Shown in pieces: positions 51,018 through 59,902 of a DNA stretch of 64,000 nucleotides. Source of the DNA: SKPS01 sp964469215. Its GTDB lineage: Bacteria > Bacteroidota > Bacteroidia > Bacteroidales > SKPS01. The stretch is taken from NCBI GenBank assembly GCA_964469215.1, contig CAYXYB010000012.1, forward strand, positions 28,901 through 92,900, given 5' to 3'. How positions within the stretch are numbered: the first letter of the stretch is position 1; each line of letters opens with the position of its first letter. A model generated the notes under the pieces. The model did not search any database. It worked only from the letters and a program-made list of their open reading frames with translations, and was not told the DNA's origin. A program made the translations under genes and the position numbers.

Positions 51018-52664
51018 TCAGGACATAAATATCTTCATGTCTTCATCCACAGTAGTTATCCCTGTGATTCCGAAGTTGTTAACTAAAACATTGGCAACAT
51101 TGGGTGAAAGGAAACCGGGGAGTGTCGGCCCCAGGTGAATATTCTTCACTCCGAGATACAGAAGTGCAAGCAGGACAATCACTGCCTTCTGTTCATACCA
51201 TGCAATATTGTATGCAATCGGCAGGTCGTTGATATCATTCAGCTCAAACACCTCTTTAAGTTTCATTGCTATTACTGCCAGGCTGTAGGAGTCGTTACAC
51301 TGCCCGGCATCAAGAACACGGGGTATACCGCCAATATCACCAAGCGGAAGCTTGTTGTAACGGTATTTTGCACATCCAGCAGTAAGGATAACTGTATCTT
51401 TCGGAAGAGTTTCAGCGAATTCCGTGTAATAACTCCTGTCTTTCATCCTGCCGTCGCAACCTGCCATCACAAAGAATTTACGTATTGCACCACTTTTAAC
51501 AGCATCAACAACCTTATCAGCAAGTTGCATAACCTGGTTGTGAGCAAAACCTCCTGTTATCGTGCCGGTTTCAATCTCTGTCGGAGGCAGGCATCGCTTA
51601 GCGTGTTCAATGATTAGTGAGAAATCTTTTGGTGACCCGTTTTTCCGGTCGGGAATATGTGTGCAGCCATCAAATCCTGAAGCGCCGGTTGTATAAACCC
51701 TCGATTTGTATGAATCCCTTGGGGGAACAATGCAGTTAGTTGTAAAAAGAATCGGACCGTTGAAGGTTTCAAACTCCTCTTTCTGTTTCCACCATGCATT
51801 GCCGTAATTACCCACGAAGTGGCTGTATTTTTTAAATGCAGGGTAATAGTGTGCCGGAAGCATCTCGCTATGGGTGTAAACATCCACACCGGTACCTTCG
51901 GTCTGTTTCAGAAGCTCTTCAAGGTCCTTCAGGTCATGCCCGCTTATCAGAATAGCAGGGTTGTTCCGTACACCAATATTTACTGTTGTAATTTCAGGAT
52001 TTCCATAGGTTGAGGTATTTGCCTTGTCGAGCAGTGCCATAACCTCCACACCATGCTTTCCACACTCCATTACCAAAGCTACCAACTCATCCACACTTTT
52101 TGAGGGATCCAGAGTGGCAGCAAGCCCTTTTTGCATAAATGCAAATACATCTTCACTGGCATAACCCAGGTTGAAGGCATGCTCAGCATAGGCTGACATA
52201 CCTTTAATACCGTATGTAAGAAGCTCCTTCAGGCTCCTGATATCCGGGTCATCAACAGAGAGAACTCCCACTTTGGCAGCTTTCTCCTCCAACTCCTCTT
52301 CGGTTTCTGCACTCCAGGTTGTTGAAGTGTGCATATTTTCAGCCAAATGAACCCCTTCAGCAATAAGCTTTTCACGGAATTCATCACGCAACGCAATCCC
52401 CTGCCTTATCTTCCTGATGATGGCATTACGATCGAAGTTGGCATTGGTGATGGTGATAAACATTGCATCAAAGATGAACCTGTCGATACGACTGTCATGC
52501 ACCGAGAGCTTCTTCCCCTCTTCAGCAAGAAGTGATATTCCCTTTGATATCCAGATCAGAAGATCCTGCATATTAGCTACATCTTCCCTCTTTCCACAAA
52601 CACCTATTTTTGTACAGCCGGTGCCATGGGCTGTTTCCTGACATTGAAAACAAAACATGCTCAT
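51018..52664 (-). CDS. hcp: Hybrid cluster protein (hydroxylamine reductase)
   Basis: 548 residues. N-terminal cysteines CFQCQETAHGTGCTKIGVCG (C-x2-C-x8-C-x5-C) bind the cubane cluster, and the hybrid-cluster ligands appear as ILISGHDLKDLEELLK near residue 238, TTNCIVPPRDSYKSRVYTTG near 310, and VILTAGCAKYRYNK with DAGQCNDSYSLAV near 428-460. The enzyme reduces nitric oxide/hydroxylamine and protects against nitrosative stress. The ferredoxin-like gene 65 bp upstream is its likely electron partner. Start ATG 52664, with a second Met two codons later equally possible. Confidence 0.95.
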   Translation of the reverse strand: MSMFCFQCQETAHGTGCTKIGVCGKREDVANMQDLLIWISKGISLLAEEGKKLSVHDSRIDRFIFDAMFITITNANFDRNAIIRKIRQGIALRDEFREKLIAEGVHLAENMHTSTTWSAETEEELEEKAAKVGVLSVDDPDIRSLKELLTYGIKGMSAYAEHAFNLGYASEDVFAFMQKGLAATLDPSKSVDELVALVMECGKHGVEVMALLDKANTSTYGNPEITTVNIGVRNNPAILISGHDLKDLEELLKQTEGTGVDVYTHSEMLPAHYYPAFKKYSHFVGNYGNAWWKQKEEFETFNGPILFTTNCIVPPRDSYKSRVYTTGASGFDGCTHIPDRKNGSPKDFSLIIEHAKRCLPPTEIETGTITGGFAHNQVMQLADKVVDAVKSGAIRKFFVMAGCDGRMKDRSYYTEFAETLPKDTVILTAGCAKYRYNKLPLGDIGGIPRVLDAGQCNDSYSLAVIAMKLKEVFELNDINDLPIAYNIAWYEQKAVIVLLALLYLGVKNIHLGPTLPGFLSPNVANVLVNNFGITGITTVDEDMKIFMS

Positions 52665-52670
52665 AATAAT

Positions 52671-52729
52671 GGTTAATTGTTAATTATTAATTGTTAATTA
52701 TTTACTATTCACTATTTACTATTCACTAA
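52671..52729. repeat. Low-complexity direct repeats between hcp and its ferredoxin gene
   Basis: Two copies of TTAATTGTTAATTAT-like units followed by two of TACTATTCACTATT-like units fill the 65-bp gap. Similar simple repeats lie in other gaps. Confidence 0.7.
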
Positions 52730-53638
52730 TTACACCCACTCTTCGTTGAGGAGTTCGCCGCGAATGCTTACAACCATATTTTTAACGGGCACTTTCCTTG
52801 AAGATTGTGCCTGGGCAGCTTTAACCATTTGAAGCAATCCACTGCAGCAAGGTACTTCCATCATCATTACGGTGATGGTGTTAACTTCAGACTCATCAAT
52901 AAGCCTGCGTAGTTTTTCAACATAAATTTCTTTACCGTCATCAAGTTTCGGACAGGCAATAACCAGCGATTTCCCTTTCATATATTCAGAGTGGAAGTTA
53001 CCGGCTGCAAAGGCGACGCAATCAGCTGCCAGCAGCAGGTCTTTCTTTGTAAAATATGGAGCTGCCGGATTAATAAGATGCATTTGCACTGGCCAGTTGG
53101 CAAGAGCAGAAGAGACATCACCCGAATGTGCCTGCTTTTCATCCGGAGCAGAGACCACAGCGGCAAGGTCAATTGGTTTTGAACCTGCACAACCACACGA
53201 TTTGTCAGTCATACCTGCATCTTTATGCATTTGCGAATGGTTGCCATGCCCGTGATGGTGAACTTCGCTGATAACCTCTTCCACATTAAAAGGTACAGAC
53301 TCCCTGTTGTTACTGAGATATTCAACTCCCTGTTTCAGGTAATCGAACTGTTTATAATCTTTCATGTGTTTAAGATGTGCAATGATGGTATTCTTTCCTT
53401 TTGGTATCATGCCTGAGATGGTAAGCACTTCATCGTAAGGTTGTGATTCTCTCTCTTCAATGGTTATGGCTCCTTCAGGACAATGACCCACACATGCTCC
53501 AAGTCCATCACACATAAGCTCACTGATAAGCCGCACTTTTCCATCTATGATCTGCAATGCTCCTTCATGGCAGTTTGGAATGCAAAGGCCACAACCGTTG
53601 CAAAGGTCTTCATCTATCTTAATAATCTCTCTTTTCAT
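52730..53638 (-). CDS. Two-cluster ferredoxin domain protein, likely Hcp partner
   Basis: 302 residues. Two [4Fe-4S] motifs at the N-terminus: CNGCGLCIPNCHEG (residues ~13-26) and CDGLGACVGHCPEG (~43-56). Then a His-rich linker (HHHGHGNHSQMHKDAG) with SCGCAG. The C-terminal ~130 residues (LLLAADCVAFAAGNF, LVIACPKLDDG, EVPCCSGLLQM) contain more cysteines, as in Fe-S proteins found beside hcp. It probably passes electrons to Hcp. It is the first gene of the operon, with a -7 element at 53665-53672. Confidence 0.85.
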   Translation of the reverse strand: MKREIIKIDEDLCNGCGLCIPNCHEGALQIIDGKVRLISELMCDGLGACVGHCPEGAITIEERESQPYDEVLTISGMIPKGKNTIIAHLKHMKDYKQFDYLKQGVEYLSNNRESVPFNVEEVISEVHHHGHGNHSQMHKDAGMTDKSCGCAGSKPIDLAAVVSAPDEKQAHSGDVSSALANWPVQMHLINPAAPYFTKKDLLLAADCVAFAAGNFHSEYMKGKSLVIACPKLDDGKEIYVEKLRRLIDESEVNTITVMMMEVPCCSGLLQMVKAAQAQSSRKVPVKNMVVSIRGELLNEEWV

Positions 53639-53664
53639 TCTTATTGCTTGTTAAGGGTTTGGTG

Positions 53665-53714
53665 CAAAAATATACCCTCTTAACTCCTCAGAATGTATCA
53701 TAGGTTACAAAACC
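53665..53714 (-). promoter_or_regulatory. Promoter of the ferredoxin-hcp operon with a palindrome upstream
   Basis: TATTTTTG (53665-53672, minus strand) fits TAnnTTTG and lies 26 bp before the ferredoxin start. About 30 bp further upstream is GGTTACAAAACC (53703-53714), a GGTT-N4-AACC palindrome in the position of an activator site. A Crp/Fnr-type regulator is encoded at 57218. The link is inference. Confidence 0.45.
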
Positions 53715-53843
53715 GATCAGGATTCAAGTATAAATAATTAGAAATGTAACTCCTTGCTTTTAAAAACAAAGTTTTCAGATATTCTCAATGTTTACACACT
53801 CCAAAGATAAAAGGGCCTTAACCATTAATATGGGATTTGGAGG

Positions 53844-54662
53844 CTAATTCCTAGTCAGTAGTATCCGGAATCCCAGACGTATTTGAAAATTGTTGAGAGG
53901 GAAATATGGTCTTAGCGATTGCTGAGGCAGGCTTTTATCCGGCTGTTGGGTATTGTCAGTACTTACCTCATCAAGGAAATGAACCTCCTTTTCGCCAACG
54001 GGTAGGTTTTCCAACTCAGTTGACCCATTATACATTAAAAGCTTAGCTCTGGTTGGAGACAGGGTCATGTTCTGAAATTCTGTTTCCAGAAACAGACACA
54101 ACTCTTCATTAAGCATTATATCAACCCCTGCGGCGAAATTGATATGCCACGATATAAGAGAAGGGTATTTCCATGTTGATGTTGTAATCTGATTTGGGTA
54201 ACTCACTGTATCAACAAGATATATATTTCCGGTAAACAAACCGGGGGAAAGGGAAAAATAAGGCATTAAAATATTTTCATTGGCACGCACATGCAAAGCG
54301 GCAGCAACAGAAACCCCATTTGCCCTGCAGCTTTGAGATTTGTGCTGAATATACACAATCTTCTTTTCGGAATGGAATTTCTGCCATTTCCCTCTTACAA
54401 GAGTGCCTTGTAACCCAATTCCAATATTATCATTAAAAAAATACCTAAAATCTGCCCTGTAGTTAAATCCTTCACCCAAATAGAGCCTTTTGGAGCTCAT
54501 GGTTACCTGGTTACCCTCCATTCTGCTCTGCTCAAACATACTGTGTGTAACCCCGTTTGTGCCTTTGCACCAAGATGCCGATATACTGAAATACGCCTGC
54601 TGGGCAGCTAATCTTAAACATGCAACAAAAAGAAAAGCATTTATCAGAATGACATGCTTCAT
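53844..54662 (-). CDS. Outer-membrane beta-barrel-like protein
   Basis: 272 residues. Signal peptide MKHVILINAFLFVACLRLAAQ. The mature part alternates aromatic/aliphatic strands (RADFRYFFNDNIGIGLQGTLV, WHINFAAGVDIMLNEELCLF) and ends FQIRLGFRILLTRN, as in porin-family outer-membrane barrels of about eight strands. No function can be assigned. The gene lies 40 bp after the T9SS type B gene in the same direction. Confidence 0.75.
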   Translation of the reverse strand: MKHVILINAFLFVACLRLAAQQAYFSISASWCKGTNGVTHSMFEQSRMEGNQVTMSSKRLYLGEGFNYRADFRYFFNDNIGIGLQGTLVRGKWQKFHSEKKIVYIQHKSQSCRANGVSVAAALHVRANENILMPYFSLSPGLFTGNIYLVDTVSYPNQITTSTWKYPSLISWHINFAAGVDIMLNEELCLFLETEFQNMTLSPTRAKLLMYNGSTELENLPVGEKEVHFLDEVSTDNTQQPDKSLPQQSLRPYFPLNNFQIRLGFRILLTRN

Positions 54663-54702
54663 AACAGATACTTTATATTAATTTGAATATGAGCCTTAAT
54701 GA

Positions 54703-56976
54703 CTATCGCAACAACACGAATGTACCTCTAAGGACATGGTGTTTCTGAGTGGCGTCCTCATATTTTATCACCCAGACATAAACCCCTTCGGCGGCAGGTT
54801 TGTCACGGAATCTGCCGTCCCAACCAGTTTCAATATCATCACTTTCGAACAAAATTTCCCCAAGCCGGTTATAGATGTACATTGTGTAATCTTCGATATA
54901 CTGTCCATAAGCCCTGAAAACATCGTTTATACCATCTGCATCAGGAGTAAAAGCATTAGGCACATAGAGTTTCAGGCTGCAGTCTTCAAGATGAACATAC
55001 ATGCTGTCAGTATCAATTCCGCATTTGTTTATCACAGTAACATAATACCAGCCGCTATCCGATACCATGAAAGTATATCCGGTTGAACCATCCTGCCACA
55101 GGTAGCTATCAAAACCTTTTCCGGCATTCAACTCCATTGGATGATCAATACATATAACAGTGTCGTTCATAATCCAGTTGATTTCGGGTGGGTCAATAAA
55201 AACTATTTCGATGTTATCCGATGCAGTGCAATTAAACTCATTAACAACCGTTGCCGAGTACGACCCGGATGTAGTAATATATTTAAACGAATCATTGGAT
55301 CCGTCGTACCATATTATTGAATCGGGTTTCGGGACAGGGACAACTAATGCTACATCTCCAGCACAAAGTTCAATATCAGGTCCAAGAGAGATCGTTGGTA
55401 CAGGCAGAGCTGCAATGGAAATACTATCGAAACCAGTACCACACATGTTTGACACGGTAATGGAATAATTTCCCGGAGGAGCAATTGTGATGGCTTGTGA
55501 TGTCTGGCCGTTACTCCATTGCAGGTTTGTGGGGATAGTGTGGCAATAAACAGCACTTAGCATCGCAACAAGATTATGGGTAACATTGCTGCAAATGGCA
55601 GTATCTTCACCCAGATAGACACCCGGTGCACCCTGTACACAAACCAGAGTATTAAGTGAATATTCGTTTCCACACATATAATATATCAGTTCAACCTTAT
55701 GGAAACCCGGGTTTGTATAAACATGCCATGCAGGAAGTTTGGTTGTATAGTTATCCTGACCGGACATAGGGTCGCCGAAGAAGAATATGAACGAGTCTGC
55801 CCTTTGCAAAAACTGAGGATTAAAAGCCACAGTGTCATTAATACAGACATTAAGAGGCGGCAGGTGATTGAATATCAATTGAGGAATATGTGGTGGAAGC
55901 CCCGCTTCACTCAGCCTTCCGGAAAGGTACAAGCCCTGCTTTACATAATTTGAACTGTTTCCAAAGGAGTTAGGAGATCCGAAATAGCCCAGGAAGTTAT
56001 CAAGATCACGGGTGATGTAGATACGCCCGTCGGGGGCAATTTGCAATGCTCCGGTAAGCATGTTGGCTGATGCTACCAGCACCTTTGATGCCTGAATATT
56101 TGCTGCCTGTAGATTGAACTGATAGATCTGCCCGGTCAGGCAACTGACGTAAAGAAGAGTCTGATCCGGAGAAAATTCAACTCCATAAGGCTGAAATATG
56201 GAGTCTATCGACATCATGAAATATGGCTCTCCGGTAATATTGTCAAAATCAAACAGGTCAACCCTGTTACTTCCGGTAACAGCAAGAGCCAGCATATCAT
56301 CCTTGGGTGAAGGTTTCATGTACCCTATGCTGTTTTCAACACCTCCGGAATAAATCGGGCCTTCATTAGTCTCAACTGGGATCAGGTTGATGCCATCTTC
56401 GGTAACATGCCATGAAAAGAATTTGTTTGAGCCCCATTCATGCGCCACCACCCAATAACTTTGAAGGTCACAGTGCCTCAGAACTGTCAGTTTTTCAGCA
56501 ACAGGGGTGGCAAGTGTAATGTTTTTATCACCCCCCTTTACACCACCATTATTGCCGATATCTTTGTCAAGAATTGAAAATTTAATTCCCTGAGGGCCAC
56601 CCTCAGCATCGGTGGTAAAGAGGTAAAACAAACGGGTGCTTTTTGGATAAGGTATCAAGAGTGCAGATTGTGTCGAGTTTTGATTACCCAGAATGTTGTC
56701 GCCATCATGGATTAGCTGATGATTAAACCCCCACACCTTTTCTCCGTCACTATAAAAAGTAATGGCTCCGGTGCCAGGGTCTGATATGGTTGCAACCCCT
56801 TCAGGAGCCGACATGGCTGACCCTAATACCGCAAATGAATTCGTTCCATCGAAACTTACACCTGCATAGTTTCCGAAAACCCAGTTCTGATTGTACTTGT
56901 TTATCTGTGAATTAACAGAAAACCCAAGCAGAATCGCCATAGTAAGAGTAATTGCTCTATTTAGAAAATTCAGCAT
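54703..56976 (-). CDS. Secreted propeller/PKD protein with T9SS type B (gliding-type) sorting domain
   Basis: 757 residues from ATG 56976, which begins the signal peptide MLNFLNRAITLTMAILLGF; the longer frame to 57015 is rejected. Residues ~25-380 form propeller-like strands starting WVFGNYAGVSFDG, with MKPSPKDDMLALAVTGSN, VEFSPDQTLLYVS and LQIAPDGRIYITRD. Next a PKD-type domain (FIFFFGDP) and Ig-like repeats (VYLGEDTAICSN, ISLGPDIELCAGD). The last ~85 residues (YVPNAFTPDADGINDVFRAY to RGTFVLLR) are the CHU_C/type B sorting domain. Surface protein; possibly gliding or adhesion related. Confidence 0.88.
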   Translation of the reverse strand: MLNFLNRAITLTMAILLGFSVNSQINKYNQNWVFGNYAGVSFDGTNSFAVLGSAMSAPEGVATISDPGTGAITFYSDGEKVWGFNHQLIHDGDNILGNQNSTQSALLIPYPKSTRLFYLFTTDAEGGPQGIKFSILDKDIGNNGGVKGGDKNITLATPVAEKLTVLRHCDLQSYWVVAHEWGSNKFFSWHVTEDGINLIPVETNEGPIYSGGVENSIGYMKPSPKDDMLALAVTGSNRVDLFDFDNITGEPYFMMSIDSIFQPYGVEFSPDQTLLYVSCLTGQIYQFNLQAANIQASKVLVASANMLTGALQIAPDGRIYITRDLDNFLGYFGSPNSFGNSSNYVKQGLYLSGRLSEAGLPPHIPQLIFNHLPPLNVCINDTVAFNPQFLQRADSFIFFFGDPMSGQDNYTTKLPAWHVYTNPGFHKVELIYYMCGNEYSLNTLVCVQGAPGVYLGEDTAICSNVTHNLVAMLSAVYCHTIPTNLQWSNGQTSQAITIAPPGNYSITVSNMCGTGFDSISIAALPVPTISLGPDIELCAGDVALVVPVPKPDSIIWYDGSNDSFKYITTSGSYSATVVNEFNCTASDNIEIVFIDPPEINWIMNDTVICIDHPMELNAGKGFDSYLWQDGSTGYTFMVSDSGWYYVTVINKCGIDTDSMYVHLEDCSLKLYVPNAFTPDADGINDVFRAYGQYIEDYTMYIYNRLGEILFESDDIETGWDGRFRDKPAAEGVYVWVIKYEDATQKHHVLRGTFVLLR

Positions 56977-57217
56977 CAACAGGTGGTGTTGGACTCTTAA
57001 ACAATAACATGACAATCTTTTCAGCCGAAAAGTTGCCTGTAAACGAATTCCTGTAAATGAAAACCTATACAGACTGTAAAGATAATGTATTCTTGATTGA
57101 TACCCTCAAAAAATCGAGAAGAACCGATAAAAAACTTAGATAATAATATCTGTGAAGTGAAAAAATAATAATTTTAGTAATTATTTAGGAATTGGTCGCC
57201 CATTAACCATTACACAG

Positions 57218-57901
57218 ATGGAATATTCAGAACTACTATCAAAAGGTCCGGTTTTCAGGAACATCAAGCCTGATCAGATATCGGTCATTATGGAGAAGAT
57301 TACCTGGCAGGTAAGGCGTTACCGTAAAGGAGAGCTGATTGCCCTGGCGGGGGAGGAGTGCCGGTACCTTATGATTGTTGTTGAAGGTTCTGTCAAGGGT
57401 GAGATGACTGACGCTTCAGGCAGGGTCATCAAGATTGAAGATGTTGAAAAGCCACGGCCTATTGCTCTCTCCTTTATATTTGGACAACACAACCTGTTTC
57501 CTGTAAATGTCACAGCGAATGAGGATTGTGCCATCCTTTTTATACCAAAACCTGACATTATCATACTGTTACAATCAGACAAGCAGGTGCTTCAGAATAT
57601 TCTTGACGCCATATCTTCAAGGGCACAGTTCCTGTCGCAGAAGATAAGGACCCTTTCGATGAAGAGCCTGAGGAGCAAGATTGCACAGATGCTATTGGAG
57701 CTTTATATTGAGCAGGGGGATTTTGTAACGCTCCCCTCATCGCAGACAGAACTTGCCGATTATTTCGGAGTGGCCCGCCCATCCCTTGCCCGCACTCTTG
57801 GCGAACTTGCCACTGAGGGGTTAATATCTGTTGACCGGCGAAACATTACTATCCATAACCTGCAAAGGCTGAAAATGTTGATTGACCTTCAGGATGTTTA
57901 A
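57218..57901 (+). CDS. Crp/Fnr-family transcription regulator
   Basis: 227 residues. N-terminal cyclic-nucleotide-binding fold (RRYRKGELIALAGEECRYL near residue 34, ending LFIPKPDIIILLQ), long dimer helix (~118-150), and a C-terminal winged helix: SSQTELADYFGVARPSLART near residue 172. It lacks the N-terminal four-cysteine motif of FNR, so it does not look like an oxygen-sensing Fe-S form. Regulators of hcp (HcpR) belong to this superfamily, and hcp is 4.5 kb away; control of the ferredoxin-hcp operon is possible but unproven. Confidence 0.87.
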   Translation: MEYSELLSKGPVFRNIKPDQISVIMEKITWQVRRYRKGELIALAGEECRYLMIVVEGSVKGEMTDASGRVIKIEDVEKPRPIALSFIFGQHNLFPVNVTANEDCAILFIPKPDIIILLQSDKQVLQNILDAISSRAQFLSQKIRTLSMKSLRSKIAQMLLELYIEQGDFVTLPSSQTELADYFGVARPSLARTLGELATEGLISVDRRNITIHNLQRLKMLIDLQDV

Positions 57902-57958
57902 TAGTATATTAGCAAATTACATACGAGCTAATTAGTAAATGGACTCTGAACCTTGAAC

Positions 57959-58033
57959 GCTCGCGAAGCGAGTAAAGAAAACCGAACGTGAACGAAGCGA
58001 GCAAAGAACCCCGAACAGCTCGCGAAGCGAGCT
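57959..58033. repeat. Three copies of a GCTCGCGAAGCGAGC palindrome
   Basis: Perfect or near-perfect palindromes at 57959-57973 and 58017-58033, and a damaged copy (GAACGAAGCGAGC) at 57990-58002, about 30 bp apart, separated by AAAGAA-type spacers. They lie between convergent genes, and the last covers the first base of the anti-sigma stop codon. Confidence 0.75.
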
Positions 58034-59339
58034 ACCTGTACGGCACCACCTCGTCAAGTGCCTTTTCTTTCCATTGCACCCACATGGTGATTAGCTGCTG
58101 GCCGGCACTGTTGATGAACCCATGAGTGTTGGTGATTTCCATAAGCTTCGGGATAGATAAGTCGGCCAGAAGGCCGGGGCGTTGGTTGCCTCCACCTGTA
58201 AAATACCTTATCTGCTCAATAGGAAATTCACTAATGGTAAGCTTTCTGCCGGAAGGTTCCGGGTATTGTGTATAAGCATAAGCAACCGGAAGATTCACCC
58301 GGGGTACTGCCGGGGATACATATTCTGACAATACCGGATTAATGGAAACTGCTTTACGAAGCGACTGTGTGATAGGCACAACTTCAGGTACAGAGGCCAA
58401 CTCCGGGCCGGCAGTCTTGATAGCAGGGCTTTCATCACCCGAATCGGTTAGTGTTGCGGTTTTATTTACCTTTCTCTCCGTCCTGAGTTTCACCTCCTGC
58501 CCGGTAACCAATTCATCAGCTTTTGCAATCAAAACATGGTCAGGCCTTGCATTTCCCGGAATCTGTACAAGAGTTGTTTCTTCCGGTGATGTTACCGATA
58601 ATTCCTCAGTCCGGTCAATAAGAAAGATTCCGGCCAGCAATGCTATCGATGCAGCAACTGCTGTAATCCTCAATACACCTTTAGCTGTAAACAGAGGTAC
58701 AACAGCTTTTTGCTTCAGGCTTGCCTTGCCGGGACAGATAATCCCGGTATCGGGGTTAAGTTTTGTAGAGGCATACTGTCTGTAAAGAACTTCTGCAGAC
58801 CGGTTCCCTTCAATGTATTTGTTAAGCTTTTGCTGATCCTCTTCTGACAGTTCACCTTCTATCGATGCAATAACAAGCTCATCAATCATGTTTTCATCTA
58901 TTGCTTCACCGATTATGATAACAGGTTGCCTGAGGGATTCAACATCTTTAAAAACAACCCCTGTGTCGGGTGTCAGTATGGTTAAACTGAATATTTCCGC
59001 CTCTTTCCTCTTTTCAGGGTTTTCTTTTAACCAGTTCTCAAGTTTTATTACGGCACTATCAGGGAGTTCACCGTCAATTTGTGCCATCACAAATTCGAGG
59101 AAATTCTTGTTATTAAGCTCTTTGTCAGAAACGAAATGTTTCAGGCCGGAGAAGTCAGCCTTTTCATCAAAGAATCCGTATGGCTGTAATCCCTCCATAT
59201 CCCTCATCTCATAGAGTTCATCTGCAATGTCCGGACAGATATTGAGGAACCTTTCGAATGCCTCTTTCAGCTCCGTGCTTAGGGAGCCTTCGAGCCATTC
59301 GGCCGCATATTCCTGATAATTATTCCGGTTTATTTCCAT
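58032..59339 (-). CDS. Membrane anti-sigma factor-like protein with three tandem N-terminal modules
   Basis: 435 residues from ATG 59339; the frame reaches 59360 but MEINRNNYQEYAAEWLEGSL is the usual start of this family. Three ~70-residue modules each begin with (L/I)(E/D)G(S/E)L: near residues 17, 91 and 163. Modules 2 and 3 also share LTPDTGVV/LNPDTGII and (E/A)SL(R/K)Q. A single membrane span (RITAVAASIALLAGIFLI) follows near residue 224, and then ~190 periplasmic residues. No HxxxCxxC zinc motif. It should hold or release the ECF sigma factor encoded just upstream (gap 17 bp). Confidence 0.78.
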   Translation of the reverse strand: MEINRNNYQEYAAEWLEGSLSTELKEAFERFLNICPDIADELYEMRDMEGLQPYGFFDEKADFSGLKHFVSDKELNNKNFLEFVMAQIDGELPDSAVIKLENWLKENPEKRKEAEIFSLTILTPDTGVVFKDVESLRQPVIIIGEAIDENMIDELVIASIEGELSEEDQQKLNKYIEGNRSAEVLYRQYASTKLNPDTGIICPGKASLKQKAVVPLFTAKGVLRITAVAASIALLAGIFLIDRTEELSVTSPEETTLVQIPGNARPDHVLIAKADELVTGQEVKLRTERKVNKTATLTDSGDESPAIKTAGPELASVPEVVPITQSLRKAVSINPVLSEYVSPAVPRVNLPVAYAYTQYPEPSGRKLTISEFPIEQIRYFTGGGNQRPGLLADLSIPKLMEITNTHGFINSAGQQLITMWVQWKEKALDEVVPYR

Positions 59340-59356
59340 TGTCACGGATGTTAATA

Positions 59357-59842
59357 TCAAATTACCATATCGGTACTCACCAGATATTCCTTCATGGCAA
59401 CCCGCGCCCTGAATATGTATACTTTCACCTGCGATTCATTAAGCCCAAGAATGTCTCCTATCTCCTTATAAGAGTAACCTTCATAGTCGCGCAGCAGTAA
59501 AGCCGATCGTTGCACATTGGGTAGCCTCTGAACAGCCTCATCAAGAACCTCTTTCAGATCGCTGTAGTGGCTGTCAGCAGCAGGTTTATCCCATGACAGG
59601 TTTTCGTATGAAGTGTTTCTGCTCTCTTTCCTCAGGTGGTCAATCATAATATGATATGCTGCGGTAAAAAGGTAAGACTTTGACTTCTCGTAGCTTATGG
59701 TATCAACTCTCTCCCACATCCGGGTAAAAGTCTCCTGGATCACATCTCTAGCCGATTCCCGGTCGCGAAGGTTTTTGAGAACAAACCTGTAAACTGAATC
59801 AGCGTGGATGTCAACACAAAGGTTATACTCAGCAGTGGTCAT
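59357..59842 (-). CDS. ECF-type RNA polymerase sigma factor
   Basis: 161 residues. Region 2: VYRFVLKNLRDRESARDVIQ then YLFTAAYHIMIDHLRKES; region 4: LPNVQRSALLLRDYEGYSYK then EIGDILGLNESQVKVYIFRA, the recognition helix-turn-helix. It directs RNA polymerase to a stress or surface-related regulon that cannot be named from here. It is transcribed with the anti-sigma gene downstream, the usual arrangement. Confidence 0.93.
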   Translation of the reverse strand: MTTAEYNLCVDIHADSVYRFVLKNLRDRESARDVIQETFTRMWERVDTISYEKSKSYLFTAAYHIMIDHLRKESRNTSYENLSWDKPAADSHYSDLKEVLDEAVQRLPNVQRSALLLRDYEGYSYKEIGDILGLNESQVKVYIFRARVAMKEYLVSTDMVI

Positions 59843-59902
59843 TGCTTGTGAGTTGATTTATCTGCATCTCTGTGACGCATAAAAATACAAAAAAGTTACA
59901 AT

